This document shows, one piece after another, positions 20,141 through 32,650 of a DNA stretch of 64,000 nt. Positions within the stretch are counted from its first letter, which is position 1, and each line of letters opens with the position of its first letter. The notes under the pieces were generated by a model, which saw only the letters and a list, made by a program, of their open reading frames with translations, made no database searches and was not told the origin of the DNA. Source of the DNA: Pilatotrama ljubarskyi (lineage: Eukaryota > Basidiomycota > Agaricomycetes > Polyporales > Polyporaceae); assembly GCA_022385805.1 (NCBI GenBank), contig MU277726.1, positions 146,713 to 210,712 on the forward strand, read 5' to 3'. Made by a program: the position numbers and the translations under genes.

Positions 20141-21554
20141 ATGCAGAGTCTCTCTGGCAAACCGCTAGCCCTCGCTCTCCTTCTTCACTCAATACTTCTT
20201 TATGTAGACGCACAGACAAGCAATGCGACGTGTTACGAGACATACGACTGGGTAACTCTTCATATGCATCGTGGTTGTGCGCCTCCGTTGATGGTCCATT
20301 GTGTCCCCGATCGTACTGCTGCAGATGAAGAACATGCATCAGCAGTCTCCCTGTACGGTCACATCGTTTTTGCTCTCCCCGTGCACTAGCACACCCTCAG
20401 GTGAGCCTGCTTTTCGCGACTCAACCTCGATTCTTGCCGTGTTGATCGTCGAGCAGCCGCGTTTATCCCTCCTCTCAATGGCAACCGCTCGCTATACAAC
20501 TTCGCTGGAACGTCGCTGGATTCGACGCCGTGTGTATGCAGCACGGTGACATTCGCCATGCTCTACGCCTGCGCTACGTGCCAAGGCGCCGAGGCCTCCA
20601 TTCTGCCGTTGAGTCATTTTGCCCTATGAATCTCCTTTCGGTGCGCAGCATACTAATCCCTACGTCGACTTCGTAGATGGTACATTGTCTCAGAAAATTG
20701 CACATCGCAATACTTAGCGAGGTACGGCACATTCCACCCCGGTAAGTTCTCCGGCTCACCAAATATTCGACAGCTACCCAGAAGACATACCGTCCGGGAC
20801 ATCGGTCCCGGTCTGGGCATACGACGAGCAAATCTCTGTAAGCTAGGGCGTTGACTGCAGTTCTGGGTGTCAGGCTCACCGTCCACGCAGATCAGTGGAC
20901 ACCTTGATATCGCCTCCGCCAAGCAATTTGCTGGATGTAAGTAGAGCTGGACAGGAGCAACCAGAAGCAGAGCTCACCTTTCTACCTCAGACCACGAGGC
21001 GGATGCGACGTTGTCCGGCTATTACGGCGCCGTCCAACCGTCGTCCACCGGATACACGCCCCAACCCGACCCAGAACCATACGAGCTCGCGTACGAGGCC
21101 GACTCGCCCAGCATCGGAGTCGTCGTTGGCGCGGTCGTCGGAGGTTCGGTCGGCGCAATCCTCATTGTGACTCTCGTGATCCTGGTCGTTCGTCGCAGTC
21201 GTCGCAGGAGGCAGTGCATGATGAGCGGCCCTGACGTCCCGCCCAAAGGAGGGAGAACATCTTTCGAAAAGACTGGTGGCGAGTCCGCGGTAAAGCTATA
21301 CGTAAGTTTTTCGTATAGAGCTATGCGCCGGGCGTGCTGATCCATCATTTGGTTTGTAGAACCCCGACGATCCTACCACATATCCAGGGGTAGCCGCCCT
21401 GAGCTCGGGGAGCACGGCGGTCCCCCAGTATAGCGGGCTTGAGAAGCAGGACTACGCGGTGCCATCATGGAACATTGTCAACATCGATTCGAACTCCCAA
21501 ACTCGCTACCAAGGCGCATCGGCCACTTCTTACGCAGGCCGTCCGGAAGTGTAG
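20141..21554 (+). CDS. signal-peptide single-pass membrane protein, CxC/WAY family member 1
   Basis: Eight exons, 20141-20251, 20325-20400, 20457-20607, 20677-20721, 20774-20837, 20891-20936, 20991-21301 and 21360-21554, encode 332 residues. A hydrophobic signal peptide (KPLALALLLHSILLYVDAQ) is followed by a Cys-rich ectodomain with the signature PCVCSTVTFAMLYACATC, then YLARYPED-like and VPVWAY. A Pro/Ser/acidic stalk leads to one TM helix (IGVVVGAVVGGSVGAILIVT) with Arg-rich juxtamembrane residues (RRSRRRRQ). The cytosolic tail ends YAGRPEV. Orientation should be outside-to-inside (type I). I do not recognise a named family; four further copies lie in this window. A surface sensor or adhesion role is inference. 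The next gene is its closest paralogue. Confidence 0.85.
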
Positions 21555-22697
21555 AAACGATACTAGCCGACGGGATGGATCGCCTCGCGCGTTTCTCGTT
21601 TGCCGCTCTGGTCAATGAAAGCTCCCCGATGATGTTGAGCAGACGTGTGAGGCGGCTGAAGGTCGGATCGGTTCTCTCGAGCTCTATTGTCTACCCTTCG
21701 GTCCAGCGAGTGCGGGGAGTGTCACCACCGACCTTGTCACTCATCCAGCGCAGCTTCAGGCTCGGCCTTCCAAATTGGGGTAGTTTGTCTCGTCCATCCT
21801 CTATGTACCCGGCACTAGTACGTGCTATGCCACTAGTAAGTACTCGATGCGATCGCATCGCTTGGTGAGGCAGAGCGCGCCCACACGCGGCTCAAGTTCG
21901 CCATGCCGCTGCACTGGCACTTCTTACTTTATGAAGAGTACATAACAGCTGTGCGCAGTACTGCGATGCCTTCACTCGTAGCGCCTTCTCCAAATCGTTT
22001 GGCTTTCCGACTCTCGTTGAAGCGACATGCCGCTCAGGGTTGCTTAGCACGGTGTACCTCATCAGCTCGCCTATGTATCTCCTGGTCCCTAAACAAATGT
22101 AGACAAATGGGGATAGAAGCAAGCCCATACGTCGCATTCACCTTGCGTACAGTCTTCCGTCGATGCTCACTCGCTTTGCAGTAACAACGAAAGTTGTTGC
22201 TTACTTCAAATCAGCGTCGAATCCCAGCGGTCGCAGCTACATATAGATTCTATGAAGGCTGCACCTTTTTATATGGCCTTAGAGTCATTTATCGCTGGAG
22301 AAGTTTTTAGGTAACGACCGCCGTCGAAGCGAGACAACCGGTGGCCGCAATGAACACGCTCGGCGGATAGGGAGAACGCCTCCGCTGAGGGTTCTCGGTC
22401 CCAGACGGTCTGACTGCATGTAGCATCCTCGGAGCTAGGACAGCGCTATGCAGGAGGAAACCATGGGCACCTCGGCACAGCTCGCAACGGGGCGCTTTAG
22501 GACTCCGAACCCGGGGCTCGAGAATGCTTCTCAGCTCGCCGATCAACGCAGCGAAGGGATCCTGTGCATAGAGCCTGCGGTCATGATCCGAAAGCCTGAG
22601 CCCGCGTACTCACTCCGTCATATAGGAAAGGCCAACCGTGATGAGGCTGTCGCGCCTTCTCCGCGACGCGTGCAAGATCCTCTACTGAACCCTCGTT
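21555..22697. other. intergenic region between tandem membrane-protein genes
   Basis: 1.1 kb with no supported gene. The last 200 bp are duplicated promoter sequence matching the region before gene 1. The rest shows only short chance ORFs. Confidence 0.4.
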
Positions 22698-24166
22698 ATG
22701 ACCTTTACGACCCCGCCTCTCGTGAGCAGGGTGCTATCCCTCGCTTTCTTCCTTCCGCCATTGTCTCTTGATGTGCGCGCGCAGAAGAGCAATGCGACGT
22801 GCTTCCCGGGGTATGAATGGGTAAATGTCCGCACGCCTTGTCTCCGTGTGGCTCTGTTAATCGTTCAAGATTCTCCATGACGGTCGTCCTCTCGCAGATG
22901 AACAACGCCATGCACCAGTCCCCTTGCACGGTCGCGTCGTTCTTGCTCTCGCCGTGCACTAGCGACCCGGCAGGTGAGTGTCGTTCTCGTGACTCGACTG
23001 CAGACCCTCGTTGGGTCTCATAACCGCGATTGGCCAGCTACGACCATCCCTGCTCTCGCTGGCAGTCGCTCGTTATACAACTTCGCAGGAACGTCCCTGG
23101 ATGATACGCCGTGCGTGTGCAACACGGTGACGTTCGCCATGCTATACGCCTGCGCGACGTGTCAAGGTGCCGAGGCCGCCGTACTGCCGTTGAGTCCTCC
23201 CAGTAATCGCGCGCACTCAGCGTCACCGCTCACGAGTCTTGCATCGTCTCAGGTGGTACGTCACGTCGGAGAACTGCACCGCCAGATACCTAGCGAGGTA
23301 CGAATCGTTCATTCTCGTACAGGTTTCCGCCTTGAGCGCATCTATAAAGCTATCCAGACGACATACCGCCTGGGACGTCTGTCCCGGCCTGGGCATACGA
23401 CCGAGAGATTCAAGTAAGCTGCGAAATTTGCATGCTCCATGAACCAACCTCATAGTCGTTCCCCAGGCCAGCGGGCACCTTGACATCAACACGGCCCATG
23501 AGATTGCCAAGAGTAAGTACTAGCGTCCACTGGCACTGGATGCCTTCCACCAGACACATCATCTCATGCTTCCACTTCACCTCAGTCTCGGAGCCGGACC
23601 GGACGATATCGGGCTCCTACGACGGGCCCGAGCCGACGTCTACTGGAGGGTTCACACCCATACCGCATGATGAGTCCTTCGACGACTCGGACGACTCGCC
23701 CAGCACTGGAGTCATCGTCGGCGCGGCCGTGGGAGGCTCAGTGGGGGCGACCCTCGCAGTCGCTGCTGTCGTTTTGTTCCTGCGCCGGCGATCACGCCGC
23801 AGGAGACAGTACATGCCAGCAGTGGCCCATGACTCACCTAACATCTCGCCGACGCAAGGCATGCCGTCTGTGGAGAAGACCAGTGGCGAGTCCGTCGTCA
23901 AGCTATACGTGCGCAGTTCATTGATCTTACATGTTGTGCGCACTCGTTCATGCTTTGTCCGCTCTATAGAACCCCGACGACCCTAGCACATATCCGGGGG
24001 TAGTGTCGCCGACCGCCGTGAGCGCAGGCAGTACGCTCGTACCTCGGTCTAGCGGGCTCCAGGACTACTCGCTGCCGCCTTGGGACAAGGCCAACGCTGA
24101 GTCGAATCACCGTGCTCGCTTCCAAGGTGCAGCGGCCGCTTCTTACGCAGGCCGTCCGGAGGTGTA
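22698..24166 (+). CDS. signal-peptide single-pass membrane protein, CxC/WAY family member 2
   Basis: Tandem paralogue of the gene ending at 21554, with the same intron plan. Exon 1 is 22698-22820 (MTFTTPPLVSRVLSLAFFLP..., ending CFPGYEW before gtaaat). Exon 2 begins MNNAMHQSPCTVASFLLSPC, then RSLYNFAGTSLDDTPCVCNTVTFAMLYACATC, WYVTSENCTARYLARYPDD and VPAWAYDREI. Then follow SGHLDINTAHEIAK, a Ser/Asp-rich stalk, the TM helix TGVIVGAAVGGSVGATLAVA, RRRSRRRRQ and a tail ending ASYAGRPEV. ATG 22698 is chosen because it gives a hydrophobic signal sequence; the upstream ATG at 22642 runs into a stop. Function unknown; the layout suggests a cell-surface receptor-like protein. Confidence 0.85.
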
Positions 24167-24422
24167 GTAAAGAGATGAGTTGATCGGAGCTTCGACGTAT
24201 TTGCGCTTCGATGCAGCGTGTAGCAGAAGCCGTGCGCTGGGCTATCTTGCTGCTACAACTATGGCTTGATACCGTTTAGCAGAAGTGCCATTGGCGTAAG
24301 TATCCTCGAGAATCGCGACGCCGCGTTGAGCCTCTAGCCCTACGGCTAGCCTTGAGCACACCTCGGCTTTGCTATGCCGTTGTACAATCGCCCTCTTTAT
24401 TTTCAGGACAAGCGAAGCCAGG

Positions 24423-25382
24423 TCATAGCTGCGGACGGGGTCGTACTAGTACTTCCAGAGCCTTCTTCGTGTTCTCCCGCTCATCCTTGATGATCTGTGA
24501 GAAGTCCTTGAAGCCGGGTTTATCGGCGTCGACTGTACGCAGTCAGATGGAACGGTCAGTGACGGGCAAATCCCATTCGACAGATCGGCGTACCTTGCAG
24601 TTCAAACGCCGCGCTTTCGCTAGTCGTGATCTGCGCGCCGGCCTGCCGCATGCGCGAAAGCGCGGTGCCAACCTCGTCTTTGTTGCAACTCGAGACGCCG
24701 TCAGCGAGAACGTGGACGTCGTAGCCTAGCTGGAGGAGGTCTAATGCGGTCTGGAGGACGCATATATGCGACTAAATGGCGTGTTCGTGATAGATGAGCA
24801 TGCGCAGATCGTCAGAGAGCGGGACGCGGGATCTTCGTGTCAAAGAAGGTCCCGCGAACACACCTCGATTCCGAAGAGTACAACAGATTTCAGGTCGTGC
24901 TTCTTGAGCAGCTCGGTGACAGGCGGGATCGCCATGGACATGGCCGACTTGGGATATGTGCCAAGGTAGAGCTTCCCGAGAGGTGCAGGATCTAGCTCCG
25001 GCGCGGTTTCACCTAGTGCTGTCGCCCGGAGAACGAAGGTTGTGGTCAGTGGTTTTAGTACGCGTAGCTCAGACGCGTGCTCTCACCGCGGGGATTTTGT
25101 TCTGTGATGAGTACCGGTACTTGGAGGACCTGATGGACTAGTCAATGCGTTCCGCTCGCGCAGGCACGGCGCCAATGTTGATCTCGTACTGTGGCAAGTC
25201 TAAACATTTTGCGTGCTGTTGCCACGACGCTGTCATAGCCATAGACAAGCGGCTCTGGATGGATACAAGAATGAGGTTGGGTCCACTACTTCTACAAGAA
25301 TGGACCTACTGAATCTCGTTTGTATGTCACAGGCGAAGAAGACGGTGCGACCGGGAATAAGCTTAACGACGCGGGAAGCCAT
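24423..25382 (-). CDS. isochorismatase-fold cysteine hydrolase (ISOC1/2-like)
   Basis: Multi-exon minus-strand gene starting MASRVVKLIPGRTVFFACDIQTRF, which is joined by splicing to KPLVYGYDSVVATARKMFRL. VLQVPVLITEQNPRALGETAPELDP and LGKLYLGTYPKSAMSMAIP follow, then VVLFGIE spliced to SHICVLQTALDLL. The catalytic triad of the fold is visible: Asp in CDIQ, Lys in YPKSAMSM and Cys in SHICVL. The last exon (DADKPGFKDFSQIIKDEREN) ends at 24423. Close homologues are the isochorismatase-domain proteins (about 200 residues), thought to be mitochondrial or cytosolic hydrolases of unknown substrate. They are not siderophore isochorismatases. The gene is convergent with the membrane-protein gene to its left and divergent from the coiled-coil gene to its right. 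Confidence 0.85.
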
Positions 25383-26016
25383 GGTATGTCTAGCGTGATG
25401 TACCGACGGGGGTGCTTTCAGCCTCCTCGCTGTGCTTATATACGCCGGAGAGAAAGAGTGGTTTACGATGACGCGGGTGTTGGGAGCGGGGCGAGCAGGC
25501 TGGCCCAAAGATCGACCGGCCTTCGTCACAGCAATTGGCTCTCCGATCGAGCAGGCCAACTGGCCAAGCATATGCGGAGAAAGAACGATCTAGACCCGTT
25601 CTGCACACCCACAATCTGCCTCCGCCGAGCGCACACATGAGCATGAGTGGTGTCGAGTAGTGCTCGCAGGTGTCAGACGAGCAGAGATGGCATCGAATGT
25701 GTGCAGACAGGATTTGACGGTGTTCCTAAGGGCTAAGAGCACCGCAGCTGATTCCGGATGGGTCGATGTGCGAGCGTCCGACGCTTGTCTCAATTATGTC
25801 CGCCACGTGGCGTGCCGGGGATTGCCGGGGACGGGCCTGCGATGTATTTGTGGCCTGGCGACGGTTCGTTTTGCTCAGGCCCTGGCTTTGCCATCTCACC
25901 CCTCCTCCCCGCCTGAGTCGTGGTCCTGCCCTTCCTTTGGTCTCACACAATCCATCTCGGAACTGTCTCTCGTTTTGTAGCAAATAACCCACAAAATCAC
26001 ATATCTCATCCTCACC
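25383..26016. promoter_or_regulatory. divergent promoter region
   Basis: 634 bp between the isochorismatase-like gene (minus) and the coiled-coil gene (plus). No coding signal is credible. A pyrimidine-rich tract on the plus strand (about 25895-25990) precedes the plus-strand start, as is common just upstream of fungal transcription or translation starts. Confidence 0.4.
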
Positions 26017-29000
26017 ATGGACCACGCCCCAGTCGCCCTCCAGGACGGCATCGACGCCGAACGGATGAGGGTATGTGCACCCGATCTAATCCGCTCACCT
26101 GCTCATCTTAGCGAGTACTCGTTCCGCCAGATGAGCTCTTTCAGACTTGGCAAGCCTTCGTCGCCTTCAGAAGCCAACATGGCTCCCAAACCCACCCGCC
26201 ATTCTCGTTCTCACTCTCGCAACAGCTCCGTGTCCACTTCCCTGTCTTTCGCCCCTCCAGTGGCACCTTCCTTGTCCTCATCGACATCCATGAACGATTC
26301 TCCTCCGCACTCACCAACGAGGAGCTCGGTCGGTGGTTCGAAGCGCAACTCTCATCACCGCCGACGCTCCTCCGTGTCTACTCGTCGTGAATCCGCTGAC
26401 ATGATGGGCGTCTCTCTCCCGGCCCTCCCCCAGTCCCATTCGGAGGACAACATCAACCTGGGCGACAAGGACTCCGTCCGCCGTCGTGCACTGTGGGCAC
26501 TGGAGGGGAAGACGGACGTCGGCAACTTCTCGGTTGAGATACCAGAGCTGGATGTACCTGAGGTACCCAAGCGAAGCTTTGAATTTCGTGCGTATCTCGC
26601 ACTTTCGCATATGCATCGTCATTAAGTTGTCGTATAGCTTCTAAGCCTTCGTTCCCGCCTGGCGTGGGAGCTGGTTTCGGCGGAGGGCTGAATACCCTCA
26701 TAGGCAGCAAGCGTGACTCTAAGTTCATGGCTTCCTCTCCTTCGAGCGAGCTGCTGGGGACTCTTGTCGAGGAAGAAGAAGAGGAAGAAGAAGAAGTCCA
26801 GGAGTTCGCCTCCAGTCCTGTGCAGGAATTGCCTGTCGCGTCCCGGGTGGCCGTGACAGTGACTTCTCCTTCCCCTGCGCCGGCCCGCCATCGGCCTGCG
26901 AGCCTCAACCTGCGCCCCTTGTCGCTCGCGTTGAGTACTTCGATTCAAGCATCGAACGGGGACCTCCCCTCACCGTCGCCTACGCCAAGCCCTCGCCCAG
27001 GATTGAAGTCGCTAACCCTAGCTTCAACACAAAGTCTCACAGGGCTCAGCAGCAACTCCGCAGCCAACAAGCGTCAGTCCCTTGTTATGCCATCACCAGA
27101 TCCGACTTCGAACAGCTTCGGCCGCCGGCCTTCGCTCAACCTCTCGATGGACACCAGCTCCGCTGCACCTCAGCCGAATCGCCGGAGCAGCATCTCATAC
27201 GTGTCATCCGGCGATGCCCAACCCATGTCCACCTATGGCCTCCCGACTCCGGAGATGACCCCCACGTCCAGCACTATCGACCGGCGTAGGTCCACATCGA
27301 CCTCTAGCACCAGTAGCTTCGACATGGACCACCTCCGAGGCCGGCCGCTCTCGACCACTGAGCAGCATTTTTTATTCCAGGCTCACCAGACGCTCGTCCA
27401 GCGCATCACTGATCTCGAACGCGCTCTGAAGCGCTCTGTACCGCGATCGCGCCCGGTCTCGTGTGCCTCTGATGTTTCCTCGGCGTCGGCGTCGACGGAG
27501 CCCTCGGACGAGATGCTGCAGCTCATCGCCGACCTCAAGGCTGAGCGGGACGAGCTTAAGAAGGACGTCGATGGCTGGCGGAGCCGGGTCGCGGACATGG
27601 AGCGTCAGATCGATGTTCATGCCAAGAGGCTGCAGGTTGAGCGCCGGGATGCTTGGGTCGCTCGGCAGCGGTACGGTCTGCTTGAGGTCGAGAAGTCGGC
27701 TCTCGAGAAGACGCTTGCCGAGAAGATGTCGCAGGCCGAGGAAACACAGGCCATGTACCAGGCAGCCCAGGAAGACCTCCAGAAGTCCCAGGAGGAGGTC
27801 GCTCGCTTGAATGCGGAGGTCGAGCGGATGCGCGGTGTGCAGGACGAGTGCGAGCAGTTGCGTGCGGAACTCCTTCAAGAGAGGAAGAAGCGCGAGGAGA
27901 TGGAGCGTGAGCTCGAGCACGCTGGTCTCCTCGACACCCCCCGCCCTTTCAGTGCGGCCGTGCACCCGATCCCTAGCTCTGTCTCGCGCACGATGATGTA
28001 CGCCAAGAGCCGTGGCCTCGGCTTCCGTTCGATCGACTCCGAGAGCTCCTTCACGGACGTCGAGTCCCTGGACGAGTGCCGCGGCCCGGAGCTCAAGGCC
28101 GTCGAAGAGGTTGACGAGGACGACGGCATTTTTGATGACGACGATAACGAATTGGCACGGTATGAGGATGAGGACGAGAACGACGAGTACGCGTTCCCTA
28201 CGAGCTCGTCGTACGACTCCGTCGCGGACTATTCCCGCAGCACTACTCCGCGACTCTCTGGCGATTCAATCGACTCTGCGCCCGCGCTGACTGTCAGCCG
28301 GTCGCCCTCCGCGTCGCCGTCCCCTCTCCCGTCTCCCGCAGAGCCGGTGCATGCACGTCACAAGTCGCTCTCCAATGCATGGACTTTCCCCGTCAACTCG
28401 GCTCCTATCGCCGTGGGTCAACGTCAACCGGAGGAGGTGGACCATTTCTTCGGGTGCCTGGAGGACGTGGACAACTCGCCTCCGATGGACTCGAAGCTGC
28501 GCTCCGTCGAGAGCGGGAAGAACCTCTTCGCGCAGGCCCTCGCCGATTACGAGGACGACTTGCCTCCGTTCGTTATTCCTGCGGACGTTGGCGAGGTTGT
28601 CGTCTCCCCTGAGATGGAGTCGCCCCAGCGTACCCTGGACGTCGTCGTCGAGGAAGAAGAGGAGGAAGAGGATGACGATGAGGAGGCCCAGGATGACAGT
28701 CACGCCGATCATGACGAAGAGTTCATTGGTGAGGAGGATGAAGGCGGGATCAAGTTTGTCTTCGACCCCCCGCCTTCCGACTACTGCGTCGACGCGGACA
28801 CGAGCACTCCCGATCTCACCATGTCCTCCACCCCGGAGTCGACGAACAAGTCTGGGGGCTTCTTCGAGCCCAGCGATGATGACGAGGCCGACTGCAGCTT
28901 TACGTTCCCCCAGCTGAAGTCCCAACGCAGCAACCCGCAGCCCTCGGCTATCCCTCGTCTCAGGTCGCCGTCTCCGTCCAAGCTGCCGATCTTTGCAGCG

Positions 29001-29858
29001 CCCGTCTCGCCTGCCAAGGCTGCGTCATCTATCCCTCTTCCCCGGCTCAACACCTCGCCCTCGTCCTTCTCCACCCCGCCGCCGAAGCGGGGCGCGACTG
29101 CCCCCGCCTTCATTCCGCAGCCCCGCGGTGTCGTCCCTCAGACTCCCTCTCCCCCGTCCATGGGAAAGGTTGCGTCGTTCATCCCCCAGCCGAAGCGGGC
29201 CTCCACGTCCCCGAGGCCAAGCGCGATCCCCATCATGTCCCCTCCCACTTCCAGTAGGCTTCCGTCCAGCGCTCCCTTTGCGAGTATGTGTGTCTGATTC
29301 ACTTCGTGCGCTCTGCTGTTTACAGCCGACGCCGTTTCTAGGTATCCCGACGCTTACACGTCCCGGCCCCCTACCGCGGCTCCAACTATGAGGCCGCCGT
29401 CTCTTCCTCCCCGTCCCAACGCCTCTGCGGCCGCCGACTCTCCCAAGCCCGCTGATTCTCAGGCTTCCTCAAATCCGAGCTCGCCGTCGTTCATGTCCCC
29501 TACGCTCGCACGACTGTCGTTCCAGGCGCTCACGAACTTCATACCCGTCCCTTCGCTGTTATGGTCTCCTCGCTCGGGCGGCGGATGCTTTGATGCCAGC
29601 CAGAGCGACTCGAGCGTTTCGAGCCTAGGATCCCCCGACCACTCGCGTACGGACTCTACTTTTGTGAATGCGAATGCGATCGCGACTGCCGTGTCGAAGC
29701 CTGAGGCGGCGAGAGAGCGGACGTTTGTCCCCAAAGAGAAGCAACTTGAGAAGCTGCGGCTTCGGCTGGAGGATGAGCGGAAACGGGGCAGCCAGGCCGC
29801 TGTCACTGGCCTTGGCATTGAGGTGAGGAAGACGCAGCCCGGAGTCTTGAATATCTAA
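26017..29858 (+). CDS. large Ser/Pro-rich coiled-coil protein with SxIP-like motifs
   Basis: Three exons, 26017-26587, 26638-29283 and 29326-29858, give 1,249 residues. The N-terminal 450 residues are Ser-rich with RRRSS-type basic phosphosite-like strings. An acidic run of Glu sits near 26770-26805. A long coiled coil spans about 27360-27930 (FLFQAHQTLVQRITDLERALK ... ERKKREEMERELEHAG). Then come acidic patches and a Pro/Ser/Lys-rich C-terminal region with repeated S-x-I-P or F-I-P-Q-P motifs in basic surroundings (SAIPRL, SSIPLPR, SFIPQPK, SAIPIM, AFIPQPR). SxIP motifs are known EB1-binding signals in microtubule plus-end proteins. The last exon ends in a short Lys/Glu-rich helix. I do not recognise the family; a cytoskeletal or polarity role is inferred. 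Confidence 0.85.
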
Positions 29859-30913
29859 GTTATTGGGTACGTCGATTTCGACCATTCTACGAGTGATGAT
29901 GTGGCTTACGATTGGTGTCGCAGCGCGTCCCTCCATCATATCCAATATACATGCCGTTCACGTCGATCATCACTTCATGGACTTCTCGCTTTGTCTGCTG
30001 TGTCCTATATCCCGTATCCATCATGACTCCCGCACCCCTCCCATCCCGTGAACTGAACGCTCCATACCTCCTTCCTTCCCCAACCGCCCTTGGCACGGAC
30101 CTTCCCTTGTATTCCCCCTCCCCCATACCACCTTCTCCCTGTGCTTCCATACCGCCGCCCGCCCTTGCGTTCAGTTCTTCTTCCCCTGTTCTATATCTAC
30201 GACGCTGGAGAGCCTGTGGCTCTCCTTGGCCGGCCCTCTCGATTGTGACCCCTCCGCCTATCCTTGCGCGCCTTGATTGGCCGCTAGTGACGGGCAGATG
30301 CGCGAGTCGCGCGAGCTGCGGCGGGGCCGTGTACGACTACCCTCTTTATTGTGCGTCTCCCCCTGCATTTCGTCTGTTCGATACACCGATGCATATGGTC
30401 GATGAAGTAGCCATACGACGAGGTACTGAATAGGTACAAAGTACAGAGTATCTTCACTGTCGCCCTTCGTCCTTTGGGTGCGAGCCGTCCTGCGAATACC
30501 ACCGTACTCGTGCGGCTTACGGTACGACGCCTACAGGGCTCCGCCCTCACGGCTCTTATGCTTTTTCTTATGCTTTCTTACATGCTTTATGGTAACGTGA
30601 ACGGTTTGCTCGCGCGCTGTTACGTCTTTGAGTGTGATGTGGCGTCGTGCACTGCGGAGTCGTCCGAGAGTGGATATGAGTGGACCGAACACTCTGATCG
30701 AGCGCATGCTCGCTGACAGCATGAAAGCAGGCAGCGCTGACTGACTGCTCATAATGTAGCTAAACATCCCTCTCGCAATTTGAATGCGGAGTAGTGCCTG
30801 CAATGTACAGTAGAGAAACAAGGTGTTGAAGCAAATCGAGACGTTGAACTGGTATATATGGCGGGGAGCCAATTGCGCAGAGTTACAAGGTCTCGTTGTA
30901 CGCTGTTGAAGGA
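29859..30913. other. intergenic region (convergent gene ends)
   Basis: About 1.05 kb between a plus-strand and a minus-strand gene end. It is C/T-rich on the plus strand to 30260. Small ORFs here have low-complexity composition and are not credible genes. Confidence 0.35.
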
Positions 30914-32650
30914 TCAGTAGGGATACTCTCCGTACGTGACGGACTTCTTCTCGTCGACAGACATGTCTCCGCAATCCAACGTCTCTAGATCGTCTACATC
31001 CTGTTGCGCATCGAAGGGTGAGTGATCATCACTAACGAGCTGAAGACGCAGGAAAGGACGCACGTCGACTACGACAGTAGAGCGCTCTGAAGGCTCTCGG
31101 TTGGGCACCGTATGGGGCCGCCTCCTCCACCAGTCCAGAGGCCCGCTCGCCAGCATTGCCTCTTTGGCCCGACGGCGGCGGCGGCGACGAATGACGCACA
31201 TAGCCATCACCGCCCCCAGGGCGATTGCTGCGAGGCAGCCCGAGACTACTCCGACGATGGGACCGACGAGGGTGGACCGGCTCGGATTGTCGGGCACGGC
31301 CGGTGCCCCGTGGGGAGAAGGAGAATCCGGTCCCGATGCCTTGGCAGAAGGAACGGGCGGGGATGACAAGGAACTGCGTGTTTGCCGACCTCCCCGCCCG
31401 GCGGTTCGAGATGAGGGGTCGCTGCTTTCTGCATTGACAGCTGTGGTAAATAAGCTATTCATGCCTGCAAGCAACGTAGGAGATCCTGTAGATGCGCTCG
31501 CCACGGGGAGGGACGTCTGGGGAACTTCAACGTTGGATGGTGAGATGCTGGATGTGGAGCCGCCGGGCATGGAGGGGATGCTAGAGTAACGGATTGAAGA
31601 AGTCTCTGTCCTCGGTGCTCCAGCATCGCTTGTGGGTTGGGGGTCGCTTCCTTGACTTGGTCCTTTTGCAGGTGGTGGAGACGGAGATGGTTGTACGATG
31701 GGAGGCGGTGTGGGGTTCTGGCCAGGCGGCGTGTAACTGCCGGATGTCGTTGCGTCGGGTAGATCTGGGTAGTTAGTGGCCCTGGTCAGTACTCGCCCTA
31801 ATCTCGGCATGAACGACAGTAGGCTCACGCTCATGCGCGGTAGACCGTGCTGCATCCTGGTCAAACTCGTCGTTCTGCCAGAAGACCCACCATAAGTTCT
31901 CGGGTATGCGGGAGCTCCTGGCTAGACTCACCGTGAGCTGCAAGTAAGCCCAAGCTGGTATTGAAACGCCAGAAGCCGGGACGGGAGCGGGATACCTTAG
32001 AGTTGAACGCGTGAGCTTAACCACCGTGCAGTATATGTGGAACTGAACGACCACTACTCACTCCCTGATGCCGGGATTCGTACACCCGAGAACATTCGCA
32101 CTATAAGCCGTCCAACTAGTTCCAAAAAAGTCAGGTTGCAAGGACCATATGCGGTGTATGTGGCGGACGACCTTACCTCTCTTGCAGCGTCGACCAACCT
32201 GCGCATATACCACATGCGAAGGACAGAGAGTACATCACTGTGTTGCAGGCACATGGGTTGTCGTGTAGCCTCTGTACAGCCCCTGACCATCCGGCATCCA
32301 TGTCCCCTGCATAGGAGGTCAACCACGATGACAAACGAGTGGAAAATGACAAAGCGCCAACCGTCGCACTGCCAAGCCAGGAGCTGCTGCATCACAATGC
32401 ATGGTGTTTGGCCTTTGCCGTTGTTCATCTATAGCAATGTTACACATGGAAAGAACACTCCGCCTACGAGACCCTAGGACTCACTCACCCACAAGAAGCT
32501 CGGGTTCGAGGTACTGCATGAAGGCCAACCTGCCGATGAAGGCGGCGAGTCAGCCCGTCCCCTCCCCACTGCGTACGCGGACCACAGAACGAAGAGTAGA
32601 CCACGCGAGATTCGAGAAGGGCCTATCATCCTGGAATGTCGGACTGGCAT
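30914..32650 (-). CDS. signal-peptide single-pass membrane protein, CxC/WAY family member 3
   Basis: Minus-strand gene. Exon 1 is 32650-32489 and includes a hydrophobic leader (ISRGLLFVLWSAYAVG), ending SNPSFLW before gtgagt; ATG 32629 would give a shorter signal peptide. Later exons give NPCACNTVMYSLSFACGICAG (about 32225), YPAPVPASGVSIPAWAYLQL (about 31950) and NDEFDQDAARSTAHE. A Pro/Ser-rich stalk leads to a TM helix (VGPIVGVVSGCLAAIALGAV) and the Arg run with KEAMLASGPLDWWRRR. The tail ends DDLETLDCGDMSVDEKKSVTYGEYPY. The tail has an intron between VVVD and DVDDLE. The acidic, Tyr-containing tail differs from members 1 and 2 but is nearly the same in member 4. Function unknown; probably type I surface protein. 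Confidence 0.8.

Noticed and set aside
26071..26111. Possible first intron (gtatgt...ttag) in the coiled-coil gene
   Set aside because: Its 41-nt length would leave the Ser-rich frame that continues to the next supported intron; without it the frame is continuous from ATG 26017.
29912..30433. 173-codon plus-strand ORF
   Set aside because: Low-complexity Pro/Ser composition in C/T-rich DNA downstream of a gene; no motif or splice support.
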